DNA from: an uncultured Paludibacter sp.
Lineage (GTDB): Bacteria; Bacteroidota; Bacteroidia; Bacteroidales; Paludibacteraceae
NCBI GenBank assembly: GCA_937927845.1
Contig: CALFXE010000084.1
Coordinates: 1 to 56,696, forward strand
DNA length: 56,696 bases
Direction of reading: 5' to 3'
This document shows, in pieces, positions 7,512 through 16,282 of the stretch (the stretch's first letter is position 1; the number at the start of each line of letters is the position of its first letter). Below the pieces are notes generated by a model that searched no databases, had not been told where the DNA came from, and saw only the letters and a list, made by a program, of their open reading frames with translations. The translations under genes were made by a program, and so were the position numbers.

Positions 7512-9404
7512 CTATTCCATAGGAATAAATTTATTGTATTCCTCAACGCTCGCACCATTCAAACAAGCTTCTATGATTTCTCTGCCCAAAGGGAGTAAGT
7601 CCGGTCCCAAATACTGCTGAAGCTCCTCTTTAAAGAAGTTGAATAACACCTCTGCACCTTTGTCGTAGCCTTCCAATTGCATTTCATCTTGCTTATAAAC
7701 TTTCAGAAATCGAGATGGAATTTTTGCTCCTTCGATGGTGATGTAATTCAGCTCATAACCTAAAAGCGGACAACGGGCAGGCTGATATTGATCTTTTCTT
7801 AATCTCGCACTTCCTCGTCGAGTGAGGTATTCGCGCATTAACAATTGAGGTTTAAACCCGACTTTCCATACACCTATATACTGATTTGGTACTAAAGTAT
7901 ATTTTGTCAGCGGATTTTTCATAATCTGTTCAAGCAACATATTAGCATTTTTTATCCTTTCTCCTGTGGCAAAGGGCCAATATGAACCAACACCTTCAGA
8001 ACCGATGCCTTTTCCTCCACCGATAATACTTGGGTTTGCATGACCGCGTGGTGAAACTAATCGCCATAACCATGCTAAAGCAGGCGGTAAGAGATGGAAC
8101 ATTCCTATAATCCCATAATTAGGACTTTCTTTTGAAGATGGAGGAGTTCGAACGCCAAAACTACGAACATCGATGGATACCGGTGTACCTATAACATCGG
8201 GTACGACCTCGCGAGGTAGAATTACTCTTGGATTTGGACAAGGTTTTCCGGGTGCATCTTCGGTGTGATTCCATATTAACACTGTTCCATCCGGATTTGA
8301 TTGTAAGTTTAAGAACAATAAAGGTTTTGGTGGCTTGATCGTAATTTTCTCAAGAAATGGATCATCACCATAATCATTAACTCCATCTACACGAATAAAC
8401 CATGCATTTTCAGCATCAAGTACGGTCAGCTTGTCGTTTTTCCTTTGAATTGAAGGATGACATAAAGCCATATCATCGGTTACAGGATAGAAAGCAGAGA
8501 ATATTGGCAGATTAATCAATCTACGCTCTCCGTTGACTGAATTCTCTCCAATTAAAACCTGACCATTTAACTCACGCAAAATATGTTGAAGCATTTCACT
8601 CTTACCGCCACCGCTTGCACCTTCGTGCATGAATGTAGTCATGTTATCGTACGGACTAACTACCTGTACTGTGGAACAATGAGCAGTAATCCAACCTTCC
8701 TTTTCACCTTTATCGAGTAAAGCTCCGTAAAGTCCTTTTTTAGCACTCGGACCAGGATAAAGATTGTAAGAATATATTTCGTGACGTTCGTCAACTCTGT
8801 TATGTACAACGATTTGTTTTCCGTTGAAATGAGTATGCCTGAAAGTTGGTGCTACATATATTATTGATTCGACAGTCATTTTATCGGGCAATTCATCCAC
8901 AGGTGTAATTATTTGCAGCATAGCAAGTCCCATAGCAAAAAATCCTGCATTTGCAGGTGCTATAGCCAGACCGGTAACACCAATGCCCTCACGCCCTGCA
9001 AAGTAGAAAAACACTGCTAATTCCTGCTGCTTCAGCCAATCGAACGTTTCTTTTTTCAATGATGTGAAATCATATCCAAATCTATTTCTGAAAGTTTCCT
9101 TATCGGTAGGTCGTTCATCAGCTATGACCATAGTGTCAGGGTCGCGACGACGCATATAAGGATCAGGATAATTAACTGAAACGCCATTAGTTACTCTATG
9201 CACTATAGCCTCTGTATACTCACCCTTACCTGGTATGTCATATTTAACTTCGTATTTGTTGTTGTTTTTGCCACCTAAGGCAGCGATAGTTAATTCTTCA
9301 ACACTATTATAAACTGTGTAACCTTTACAATTGATTAATAGTTCAATAGTCTCGGATGGTAATTTTATACCTTTTTGTTCTAAAATTGAAAATAAATTAC
9401 TCAT
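7512..9404 (-). CDS. PEP carboxykinase-like protein of unknown function (DUF4914 type)
   Basis: 630 residues. I recognise the overall sequence as the DUF4914 type found in anaerobes; no function is established to my knowledge. Seen directly: a phosphate-binding loop HEGASGGGKSEML (about residues 259-271) resembling the kinase-1a loop of PEP carboxykinase, a later VTDDMALCHP that may supply metal-binding aspartates, ENAWFIRVDG, and a second glycine-rich stretch IIGGGKGIGSEGVGSYWPFATGE near 470-490. This order matches an ATP-type PEPCK fold, so a phosphotransfer or decarboxylating kinase role is plausible (inference). It follows the XRE-cupin gene on the same strand, with a matching palindrome before each gene, so the regulator probably controls it. 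Confidence 0.78.
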   Translation of the reverse strand: MSNLFSILEQKGIKLPSETIELLINCKGYTVYNSVEELTIAALGGKNNNKYEVKYDIPGKGEYTEAIVHRVTNGVSVNYPDPYMRRRDPDTMVIADERPTDKETFRNRFGYDFTSLKKETFDWLKQQELAVFFYFAGREGIGVTGLAIAPANAGFFAMGLAMLQIITPVDELPDKMTVESIIYVAPTFRHTHFNGKQIVVHNRVDERHEIYSYNLYPGPSAKKGLYGALLDKGEKEGWITAHCSTVQVVSPYDNMTTFMHEGASGGGKSEMLQHILRELNGQVLIGENSVNGERRLINLPIFSAFYPVTDDMALCHPSIQRKNDKLTVLDAENAWFIRVDGVNDYGDDPFLEKITIKPPKPLLFLNLQSNPDGTVLIWNHTEDAPGKPCPNPRVILPREVVPDVIGTPVSIDVRSFGVRTPPSSKESPNYGIIGMFHLLPPALAWLWRLVSPRGHANPSIIGGGKGIGSEGVGSYWPFATGERIKNANMLLEQIMKNPLTKYTLVPNQYIGVWKVGFKPQLLMREYLTRRGSARLRKDQYQPARCPLLGYELNYITIEGAKIPSRFLKVYKQDEMQLEGYDKGAEVLFNFFKEELQQYLGPDLLPLGREIIEACLNGASVEEYNKFIPME

Positions 9405-9441
9405 GATTTTATTTATACTAAATACCTGTTTATTATGTTTG

Positions 9442-9456
9442 TTAAGTAATACTTAA
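9442..9456. promoter_or_regulatory. Palindromic operator before the DUF4914 gene
   Basis: TTAAGTAATACTTAA is a perfect 15-base palindrome (7-bp arms around one base). Its centre is 45 bases before the DUF4914 start codon. It matches the element at 10051-10065 at 13 of 15 positions. Likely binding site for the XRE-cupin regulator encoded just upstream (inference). Confidence 0.6.
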
Positions 9457-9457
9457 T

Positions 9458-10006
9458 TTAAAAATTTCTAAAAGATGTAATGCAAATTAACTCTGCTGTG
9501 AATTTACTTGAATTGGAGAATCTAAAATTACGACGAGCATTAAAATATAAGCTATCTCCGCTATCTATGTTAAATGTTTGATTGTCAAGTTCAAATATTA
9601 ACTCCCCATTAGTTAAGTAACAAAAAATCTGACCGGATTGTTTATCGAAAATTCCCGAACTATTTGATTGTTCCGGAAATCTCAACAGAAAAGTATCCAT
9701 GATTTTATTTAAGCCATGATTAGAAAGAGAGAAAACATCAACACCAAATTCATTGGTTGTAAGAAGCTTTATTTCTTTCCTTTTGATTATAGGTAAGCTC
9801 TCAATCTCATTTTCGCCTATAAGTTCGCCTACAGTAGTATCAAGATTTTCAGCTATACGTTTCAATGTCGAAATCGTTGGAGATGCTTTTGCATTCTCGA
9901 TTTGCGACAAGGCACTTGAGCTTATTCCGACTTTTTTAGACAGTTCGTTAAGCTGTAATCCTACTTGTTCTCGTTTCCTTTTTATTCTTGATCCAATACG
10001 ATCCAT
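9458..10006 (-). CDS. XRE-family transcriptional regulator with C-terminal cupin domain
   Basis: 182 residues. Residues 5-62 form a helix-turn-helix of the XRE/Cro type (RIKRKREQVGLQLNELSKKVGISSSALSQIE), and about 110-178 a cupin barrel (SGIFDKQSGQIFCYLTNGELIFELDNQTFNIDSGDSLYF). Proteins with this layout sense a small ligand in the cupin and control a neighbouring catabolic gene, often themselves too. The gene is 53 bases upstream of the DUF4914 gene. Operator-like palindromes of the same sequence precede both genes, so autoregulation and control of DUF4914 are likely. Confidence 0.88.
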   Translation of the reverse strand: MDRIGSRIKRKREQVGLQLNELSKKVGISSSALSQIENAKASPTISTLKRIAENLDTTVGELIGENEIESLPIIKRKEIKLLTTNEFGVDVFSLSNHGLNKIMDTFLLRFPEQSNSSGIFDKQSGQIFCYLTNGELIFELDNQTFNIDSGDSLYFNARRNFRFSNSSKFTAELICITSFRNF

Positions 10007-10023
10007 ATTTTTAATTTTGCTGC

Positions 10024-10065
10024 AAAGGTAATAAATTATATTTAATAAATTAAGTGATATTTAAT
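10024..10065 (-). promoter_or_regulatory. XRE promoter with operator in the -33 position
   Basis: TACCTTTG (minus strand, 10024-10031) is an exact -7 box. The -33 position 20 bases upstream is occupied not by TTTG but by TTAAGTGATATTTAA (10051-10065), the near-twin of the palindrome before the DUF4914 gene. A regulator bound there would block or replace -33 recognition. Confidence 0.6.
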
Positions 10066-10200
10066 TTCATCTCGCTTTTTAATCAATTTAGATACTCCTC
10101 CTGACTTATTTTTTGAGTATTGTAATGAAAAGTTTTAATAATAATGGAAGTGTGTAGAAATGAAGCAATTGAGAAGTGTAAAATTAATTATATGGATAAA

Positions 10201-11265
10201 TTAGCACATTTTATAATAGTCTTTATACCATTCAGCAAAAGCTTGAAGCCCTTTTACTAAAGGTGTATCCGGTCGGTAATCGAAATCAGTTTCTAAATCA
10301 GACACATCAGAGAAAGTATGTTGAACATCTCCTGCCTGCATGGGTAAAAAAATCTTTTCAGCTTTTTTATCGAAGGCTTTTTCCATAGTCTCTATATAGT
10401 CCATTAATTTCACAGGGGAGGAATTTCCTATATTATAAACTTTATATGGGGCAATAGATGAAGATGGATCGGGCGATAAAGCATTCCACTTGTCATCAGG
10501 TTGAGCAGGCTTGTTAATAACTCTAACAACACCTTCAACAATATCATCGATAAATGTAAAATCACGTGCCATATCGCCATTATTAAAAACTTTAATCGGT
10601 TTGTTATTTACAATTGCATCGGCAAACAACATAGGCGACATATCCGGTCGACCCAACGGACCGTAAACTGTAAAAAAGCGTAATCCGGTGGTAGGTAAAT
10701 CGTACAAATGACTATAAACATGAGCCATAAGTTCGTTACTTTTTTTAGTTGATGCATATAAACTAACCGGATGGTTAGTGCCTTCGTGAGTAGAAAAAGG
10801 CATTTTCTCGTTTAGTCCGTAAACACTACTCGAACTGGCATAAACCAAGTGCCGGATTTGATTTTGTCGCGATAGCTCAAGGATATTCGTAAACCCAACA
10901 ATATTACTATTGATATAAGCCATTGGATTTTCAATTGAATATCTGACACCTGCCTGAGCAGCAAGATGACAAACAAAATCAAATTTATTTACGGAGAATA
11001 GAAGTTGCAATGAGTTTAAATCTTCAAGATTCATCATTACAAATGAAAAAGATTTATCTGTTGTGCTTTCTACAACTTCGTTATATTTAACAAATGATTT
11101 CCCAATTCCTAAATTAGCAAGGCGATCGTATTTTAGTTCAACATCATAGTAATCATTGATATTGTCTAATCCGACAACCTGCCAGCCGTCAATCAGCAAC
11201 TTTCTTGCAACATGATAACCTATAAAACCGGCAGCACCTGTGACTAATATTGTTTTTCGGGACAT
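10201..11265 (-). CDS. NAD-dependent epimerase, probably UDP-glucuronate 4-epimerase
   Basis: 354 residues of the extended short-chain dehydrogenase family. The Rossmann motif GAAGFIGYHV is at the N-terminus and the catalytic pair in YASTKKSNE near residue 175. GLRFFTVYGPLGRPDMSPMLF is characteristic of the glucuronate epimerase group. It would interconvert UDP-glucuronate and UDP-galacturonate, fitting the UDP-glucose dehydrogenase gene 15 bases upstream. The exact sugar is inferred from family and neighbour. Confidence 0.87.
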   Translation of the reverse strand: MSRKTILVTGAAGFIGYHVARKLLIDGWQVVGLDNINDYYDVELKYDRLANLGIGKSFVKYNEVVESTTDKSFSFVMMNLEDLNSLQLLFSVNKFDFVCHLAAQAGVRYSIENPMAYINSNIVGFTNILELSRQNQIRHLVYASSSSVYGLNEKMPFSTHEGTNHPVSLYASTKKSNELMAHVYSHLYDLPTTGLRFFTVYGPLGRPDMSPMLFADAIVNNKPIKVFNNGDMARDFTFIDDIVEGVVRVINKPAQPDDKWNALSPDPSSSIAPYKVYNIGNSSPVKLMDYIETMEKAFDKKAEKIFLPMQAGDVQHTFSDVSDLETDFDYRPDTPLVKGLQAFAEWYKDYYKMC

Positions 11266-11280
11266 ATCTAAATACGTATT

Positions 11281-12627
11281 TTATGATATTGAAAGACCTA
11301 TTGCCTCATAATCGAATCCATTTGACTTCAACTCATCAGCATCATAGATATTTCGTCCATCTATTACATAAGGCTTATTCATACTGCGTTTGATAACAGT
11401 CCAGTTAGGCATACGAAATTCTTTCCATTCCGTAACGAGTAACAAAGCATCGGTATCTAAAACTGCATCATAAATATCGCGAGCATAAGATATGTTTGCA
11501 ACATCATTTTCCGACATAGCTCTTTTCAAAGCTTTATCGGCTTCTTCCATAGCAATAGGATCAAAAACACGAATATTAGCACCGGCTTTCAGCAGTAAAT
11601 CAATTAACACCAAAGAGGTAGCTTCTCTAACATCATCAGTATTCGGTTTGAAAGATAATCCCCATAGTGCAATGGTTTTACCTTTTAAATCTCCATCGTA
11701 GTAGCGACTAAGTTTCTCAAACAATACTGATTTCTGATATTCATTAACTAATTCTACAGCTTTAAGCACCTTCATATCATAACCGGCTTGTTCAGCAGTA
11801 TTGATAAGAGCTTTCACATCTTTAGGGAAACAAGAACCGCCATAGCCACAGCCTGGATACAAAAACTTATTACCTATACGAGAGTCGGAACCAATGCCTT
11901 TACGCACCATATTTACATCAGCTCCCATTATTTCGCAAAGATTTGCTATGTCATTCATAAAGCTGATACGAGTTGCCAGCATAGCATTAGCAGCATATTT
12001 GGTCATTTCGGCTGATGGAATATCCATAAACATCACACGGAAATTATTAAGCATCAACGGACGATACAGTCGGGTCAACAATTCTTTGGCACGTTCGCTT
12101 TCAACTCCGATTACAACCCGTTCAGGACGCATAAAGTCATTCACGGCATCTCCTTCTTTCAAAAACTCAGGATTAGATGCAACATCAAAAGGGATATTCT
12201 CACCTCGCTTATCTAACTCATCCTGAATAACTTGTTTAACCATTGCAGCAGTTCCTACAGGCACAGTGCTCTTTGTAACTAATAAGGTGTATTTATTCAT
12301 GTGCTGTCCGACTGTTTTTGCAACTTCTCTTACAAACTTAAGATCAGCACTGCCATCATTACCCGGAGGAGTTCCAACAGCACTAAAAACAATTTCGACA
12401 TCATTAATTATTGCCGATAAATCTGTAGTAAATTTTAATCGTTCGGCAGCCACATTACGCATTACTATCTCTTCAAGTCCCGGCTCATATATTGGAATAA
12501 TACCTTTATTCAGTTTCTCAATTTTCTCCTTATCTATATCAACACAAGTAACATACGCACCCATATCAGCCAGACAACTTCCCGATACCAAACCTACGTA
12601 ACCGGTTCCTACAATAGCTATATTCAT
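11281..12627 (-). CDS. ugd: UDP-glucose 6-dehydrogenase
   Basis: 448 residues. The N-terminal NAD-binding motif is GTGYVGLVSGSCLA; the catalytic cysteine is in GCGYGGSCFPKD near residue 263; the C-terminal UDP-binding domain has WGLSFKPNTDDVREA. It oxidises UDP-glucose to UDP-glucuronate for capsule or O-antigen synthesis. Middle of a four-gene minus-strand cluster of nucleotide-sugar genes. No glycosyltransferases or flippases lie next to it, so the sugar is used elsewhere. Confidence 0.94.
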   Translation of the reverse strand: MNIAIVGTGYVGLVSGSCLADMGAYVTCVDIDKEKIEKLNKGIIPIYEPGLEEIVMRNVAAERLKFTTDLSAIINDVEIVFSAVGTPPGNDGSADLKFVREVAKTVGQHMNKYTLLVTKSTVPVGTAAMVKQVIQDELDKRGENIPFDVASNPEFLKEGDAVNDFMRPERVVIGVESERAKELLTRLYRPLMLNNFRVMFMDIPSAEMTKYAANAMLATRISFMNDIANLCEIMGADVNMVRKGIGSDSRIGNKFLYPGCGYGGSCFPKDVKALINTAEQAGYDMKVLKAVELVNEYQKSVLFEKLSRYYDGDLKGKTIALWGLSFKPNTDDVREATSLVLIDLLLKAGANIRVFDPIAMEEADKALKRAMSENDVANISYARDIYDAVLDTDALLLVTEWKEFRMPNWTVIKRSMNKPYVIDGRNIYDADELKSNGFDYEAIGLSIS

Positions 12628-12644
12628 ATTTTAAACAGTTATAA

Positions 12645-13775
12645 TCATTTACTTAAAAACTCAACAATACAGTCAACAACTTTATTGATTTCCTCCTCAG
12701 TGATATAAGGATGTATTGGCAAAGATAACACACTTTCTGATAATACTTCAGTAACAGGCGAACTCCCTTCCGGATAATTTAAGCTTTTATAAGCTGTTTG
12801 TTCATGTAGCGCTTTTGGATAATACACCATAGTCGGGATTTCGTTATCCTTCAGATATGCCTGCAAACCATCTCTTTTTTCTTTGCTTTTAAGAGTAATA
12901 GTATATTGTGCCCAGCTTGAATAATAGCCTTCAGGTATAACCGGAGTTTTTACAACACCTTTAAGTTTAGCATCATAAAGACTTGCAGCTTCATTGATTT
13001 TATCTAATTCATATTCTTTAAATGCATTGAATTTAGGTATTAAAATAGCTGCTTGAAGTGTGTCTAAACGTGAATTTACACCAATACGTACATTATCATA
13101 CTTAAATGAACCTTTTCCATGAACTCTTAAAGAATCAAGGACTTTCGCCCACTCATCATTATCTGTAAATACTGCACCACCATCACCATAACATCCTAAT
13201 GGTTTTGCAGGGAAAAAAGATGTAGTAGAAATATCACCAAAACTACAAGCTTTTTTACCATTAATACTACCACCAAAGCCTTGTGCACCATCTTCCAAGA
13301 TCAATAAATTATACTTATCGGCAATTTGGCAGACTGCAGGATAATTTGCAGGTAGACCAAACAAATCAACTGTTATAATAACTTTTGGTGTAAGTTTACC
13401 CTCACTTATTGTTTGCTGAATAGCTTTTTCAAGTGACACAGGATTAATATTGAATGTATCGGCATCGACATCAACAAAAACAGGAGTAGCTCCTTCTAAG
13501 GAAACAACCTCTGCTGTCGCGAAGAAAGTAAAATCAGGTACAAATACCGCATCACCAGCTTTAATATCCCAAACTTTCAAGGCTAAAGTAAGAGCGTCGG
13601 TTCCGTTCGCACAGCTTACACAATGCTTAACCCCAACGTACTCAGCTAAAGCTGTTTCTAACTCTTTTACCGGTTTGCCCATAATGTAGGCACCGGATGC
13701 GACTGCATCAAGTAATGATGAGTCTATTTCAGATTTCAGAACCTGATATTGTTTTTTTAAATCTCTAAATTGCAT
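12645..13775 (-). CDS. DegT/DnrJ/EryC1/StrS-family sugar aminotransferase (WbpE-like)
   Basis: 376 residues of the PLP-dependent nucleotide-sugar aminotransferase family. The Schiff-base lysine is in SFFPAKPLGCYGDGGA near residue 188, and SCANGTDALTLAL near 60 binds the cofactor phosphate. With the downstream-pathway N-acetyltransferase next door it resembles WbpE, which aminates the 3-keto position of UDP-GlcNAc-uronic acid. The oxidising enzymes for that substrate (WbpA, WbpB) are not in this window, so the substrate is uncertain. Confidence 0.9.
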   Translation of the reverse strand: MQFRDLKKQYQVLKSEIDSSLLDAVASGAYIMGKPVKELETALAEYVGVKHCVSCANGTDALTLALKVWDIKAGDAVFVPDFTFFATAEVVSLEGATPVFVDVDADTFNINPVSLEKAIQQTISEGKLTPKVIITVDLFGLPANYPAVCQIADKYNLLILEDGAQGFGGSINGKKACSFGDISTTSFFPAKPLGCYGDGGAVFTDNDEWAKVLDSLRVHGKGSFKYDNVRIGVNSRLDTLQAAILIPKFNAFKEYELDKINEAASLYDAKLKGVVKTPVIPEGYYSSWAQYTITLKSKEKRDGLQAYLKDNEIPTMVYYPKALHEQTAYKSLNYPEGSSPVTEVLSESVLSLPIHPYITEEEINKVVDCIVEFLSK

Positions 13776-13781
13776 AATATT

Positions 13782-13850
13782 TGGTGATTAGTGACTTGTA
13801 ATTGGTAATTAGTGATTGGTAAATAGTAAATAGTAAAATTGTAAATAGTA
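13782..13850. repeat. Degenerate GTGATTAGTG/TAAATAGTA word repeat
   Basis: Loose tandem copies of TGGTGATTAGTGA, ATTGGTAATTAGTG and GTAAATAGTAAATAG fill the gap between two sugar genes of the same operon. One of several word-type repeats in this window. Confidence 0.6.
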
Positions 13851-13851
13851 T

Positions 13852-14415
13852 TTATAACTCTTTCAATCCACTATCTAACTCTTTATATTGCTTATTGCAG
13901 CGTGAACACGTTAATTCATCATTTAATCGTTGACCACATTCGCAAACCCAACCAATTTGGCGTGCAGGTACACCTGCCATAAGTGCATAATCTTTTACAT
14001 CTTTCGTAACCACAGCTCCTGCTGCAATTAAGGCACTTCTACCTACGGTATGTCCACAAACAATAGTGGAATTAGCCCCCAAGGATGCTCCCCATTTAAT
14101 TAGTGTTTTATTGTAAACACCGTGAACAGGATAGTGCGAGCGAGGAATTGTAACATTTGTGAATACGCATGATGGTCCACAGAAAACATTATCTTCTAAC
14201 TCAACACCTTCATATACAGAAACATTATTTTGAATACGAACACCATTACCTATTTTCACATTATTGCCCACATTCACATTCTGACCTAAAGAGCAATTTG
14301 AACCTAACACAGAACCTTTCTGGATATGACAAAAATGCCATATTTTAGTACCTTTACCAATACTTACATTGTCGTCGACATAGCTACTCTCATGAACGAA
14401 AAAATCTTTATTCAT
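13852..14415 (-). CDS. Left-handed beta-helix sugar N-acetyltransferase (WbpD/WlbB-like)
   Basis: 187 residues. Hexapeptide repeats ([IV]GxGxx, for example VSIGKGTKIWHF, VKIGNGVRIQNN) run from residue 15 to about 130, with the catalytic-histidine region SHYPVHG of the family. The C-terminus has CECGQRL and CSRCNKQY, four cysteines that could form a small zinc ribbon, as in other WbpD/WlbB proteins. It would acetylate the 3-amino group made by the adjacent aminotransferase, giving a diacetamido uronic acid nucleotide. First gene of the four-gene cluster. Confidence 0.87.
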   Translation of the reverse strand: MNKDFFVHESSYVDDNVSIGKGTKIWHFCHIQKGSVLGSNCSLGQNVNVGNNVKIGNGVRIQNNVSVYEGVELEDNVFCGPSCVFTNVTIPRSHYPVHGVYNKTLIKWGASLGANSTIVCGHTVGRSALIAAGAVVTKDVKDYALMAGVPARQIGWVCECGQRLNDELTCSRCNKQYKELDSGLKEL

Positions 14416-14459
14416 ATATTTTATAGTATTAATTTGAAATATCTTATTACAATTACTTT

Positions 14460-14560
14460 AATATATTAATTACTAATGTTGCTATTGATACGCTGCTACG
14501 CAGTTAATAACTCTCTACTCCAAACTTTCCACTCCTAACTCCATATTAATTCCTCTGTTT
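14460..14560. repeat. Intergenic simple word repeats
   Basis: The 173-base gap between glyS and the acetyltransferase gene contains AT-rich sequence followed by CTCCAAACTTTCCACTCC- and CTAACTCC-like words. No gene or tRNA is seen. Confidence 0.4.
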
Positions 14561-14588
14561 TCTTCATCAGAACATTTCCCCCACTTCT

Positions 14589-16136
14589 TTATTCAACAAT
14601 TTTCTTGAACAAATTCTTCATATTTACTTGCTCTCCTATGATGCTTTGTAAATCTGAAATTGGTACTCGTTCCTGTTCCATGCTATCGCGATGACGAATA
14701 GTTACTGTATTGTCTTCCAATGTCTGATGATCTACTGTAATACAAAATGGAGTTCCTATTGCATCTTGCCTACGATAGCGTTTACCGATCGAATCTTTTT
14801 CGTCATAAACGCATCTGAAATCAAACTTCAAACTGTCCATTATCTCTCTTGCTTTCTCAGGTAGTTTATCCTTTTTCACTAATGGTAAAATTGCTGCTTT
14901 CACAGGAGCTAATACAGCAGGGAGTTTTAATACAACACGACTATCACCTCCCTCTAAAGTTTCCTCAACATATGTACCTGCCAAAATCGAAAGGAAAGTA
15001 CGGTCAAGCCCTATGGATGTTTCTACAACATAAGGAACATAAGATTTATTTAATTCAGGGTCAAAATATTTTATATTCTTTCCTGAATATTTCTCGTGGC
15101 TTGCCAAGTCGAAATCTGTACGTGAGTGTATCCCTTCAACTTCTTTAAATCCAAAAGGCATTTCGTATTCTATGTCAGTAGCTGCATTTGCATAATGAGC
15201 TAATTTATCATGGTCGTGGAAACGATATTTGTGATCGCCCAAACCAAGTGCTTTATGCCAACGCAACCTCCATTCTTTCCAGTATTCGAACCATTTCAAC
15301 TCGTCTCCCGGTCTTACGAAAAACTGCATCTCCATTTGCTCAAATTCACGCATACGGAAGATAAATTGACGTGCTACTATCTCGTTACGGAAAGCTTTTC
15401 CTATTTGAGCTATACCAAAAGGTATTTTCATACGACCGGTTTTCTGGACATTCAGATAATTTACAAAAATACCTTGTGCTGTTTCCGGACGAAGATATAC
15501 CTTCATTGCACCATCTGAAGTCGACCCCATTTCAGTTGAAAACATCAGATTGAATTGCCTAACATCAGTCCAGTTTTTCGTACCGCTTATTGGGCATACT
15601 ACTTCATTATCAACAATTATAGCTTTAAGCTCATCTAAGTCATTGTCATTTAAAGCCTTTACAAAGCGTGCATGTATTTCGTCCCGCTTTGATTGATTTT
15701 CTATAACCCTACCACTCGTTGCACGAAAAATAGCTTCATCAAATTTATCACCGAAACGCTTGGCAGCTTTGTCAACTTCCTTCTGAATTTTATCATCATA
15801 TTTTGCTAATAATTCTTCTATCAGAACATCTGCACGATAACGTTTTTTTGAATCTTTATTGTCGATTAACGGGTCGTTAAATGCATCAACATGTCCGGAT
15901 GCTTTCCAAGTAGTTGGGTGCATAAAAATCGCAGCATCAATACCTACAACATTTTCATTCAACAACACCATGCTGTCCCACCAGTACTTTTTTATATTAT
16001 TTTTCAGTTCTACACCATTCTGACCGTAGTCGTAAACCGCACCTAAACCATCATAAATTTCACTTGACGGAAACACAAATCCATACTCTTTGCAGTGCGC
16101 AATTAATTTCTTGAAAATATCTTCTTGAGAAGCCAT
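14589..16136 (-). CDS. glyS: Glycyl-tRNA synthetase (single-chain, dimeric type)
   Basis: 515 residues, the eukaryal/archaeal-like homodimeric GlyRS used by Bacteroidota rather than the two-subunit type. Class II motifs are visible: motif 2 around FRNEIVARQFIFRMREFEQMEM (about 240-265) and motif 3 in YVVETSIGLDRTFLSIL. The C-terminal anticodon-binding domain starts near LAPVKAAILPLV, and the catalytic domain has a large insertion after motif 1. It charges tRNA-Gly in the cytoplasm. Divergent from the topoisomerase gene, with a TAACTTTG box at 16203-16210. Confidence 0.96.
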   Translation of the reverse strand: MASQEDIFKKLIAHCKEYGFVFPSSEIYDGLGAVYDYGQNGVELKNNIKKYWWDSMVLLNENVVGIDAAIFMHPTTWKASGHVDAFNDPLIDNKDSKKRYRADVLIEELLAKYDDKIQKEVDKAAKRFGDKFDEAIFRATSGRVIENQSKRDEIHARFVKALNDNDLDELKAIIVDNEVVCPISGTKNWTDVRQFNLMFSTEMGSTSDGAMKVYLRPETAQGIFVNYLNVQKTGRMKIPFGIAQIGKAFRNEIVARQFIFRMREFEQMEMQFFVRPGDELKWFEYWKEWRLRWHKALGLGDHKYRFHDHDKLAHYANAATDIEYEMPFGFKEVEGIHSRTDFDLASHEKYSGKNIKYFDPELNKSYVPYVVETSIGLDRTFLSILAGTYVEETLEGGDSRVVLKLPAVLAPVKAAILPLVKKDKLPEKAREIMDSLKFDFRCVYDEKDSIGKRYRRQDAIGTPFCITVDHQTLEDNTVTIRHRDSMEQERVPISDLQSIIGEQVNMKNLFKKIVE

Positions 16137-16202
16137 ACACTATTATTTATTTATAATTCAACATTCTACATCCAACATTTCACATGTTTATAAAAAAGCA
16201 TG

Positions 16203-16230
16203 CAAAGTTACTGATTTTTTTGTATTTTTG
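16203..16230. promoter_or_regulatory. Divergent -7 boxes for glyS and topoisomerase IV A
   Basis: TAACTTTG on the minus strand (16203-16210) faces glyS; TATTTTTG on the plus strand (16223-16230) faces the topoisomerase gene. Both match TAnnTTTG exactly. No convincing -33 TTTG is visible for either. Confidence 0.6.
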
Positions 16231-16282
16231 TGAATTCTCGCAACGATTGGTATAACAAACAAAAGAATTATAGGACTAAAAT

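Noticed and set aside
11788..12601. Several plus-strand frames opposite ugd
   Set aside because: Overlap the conserved UDP-glucose dehydrogenase reading and have no family features.
14849..15148. Open frames antisense to glyS
   Set aside because: Shadows of the glycyl-tRNA synthetase; the opposite frame carries all class II motifs.
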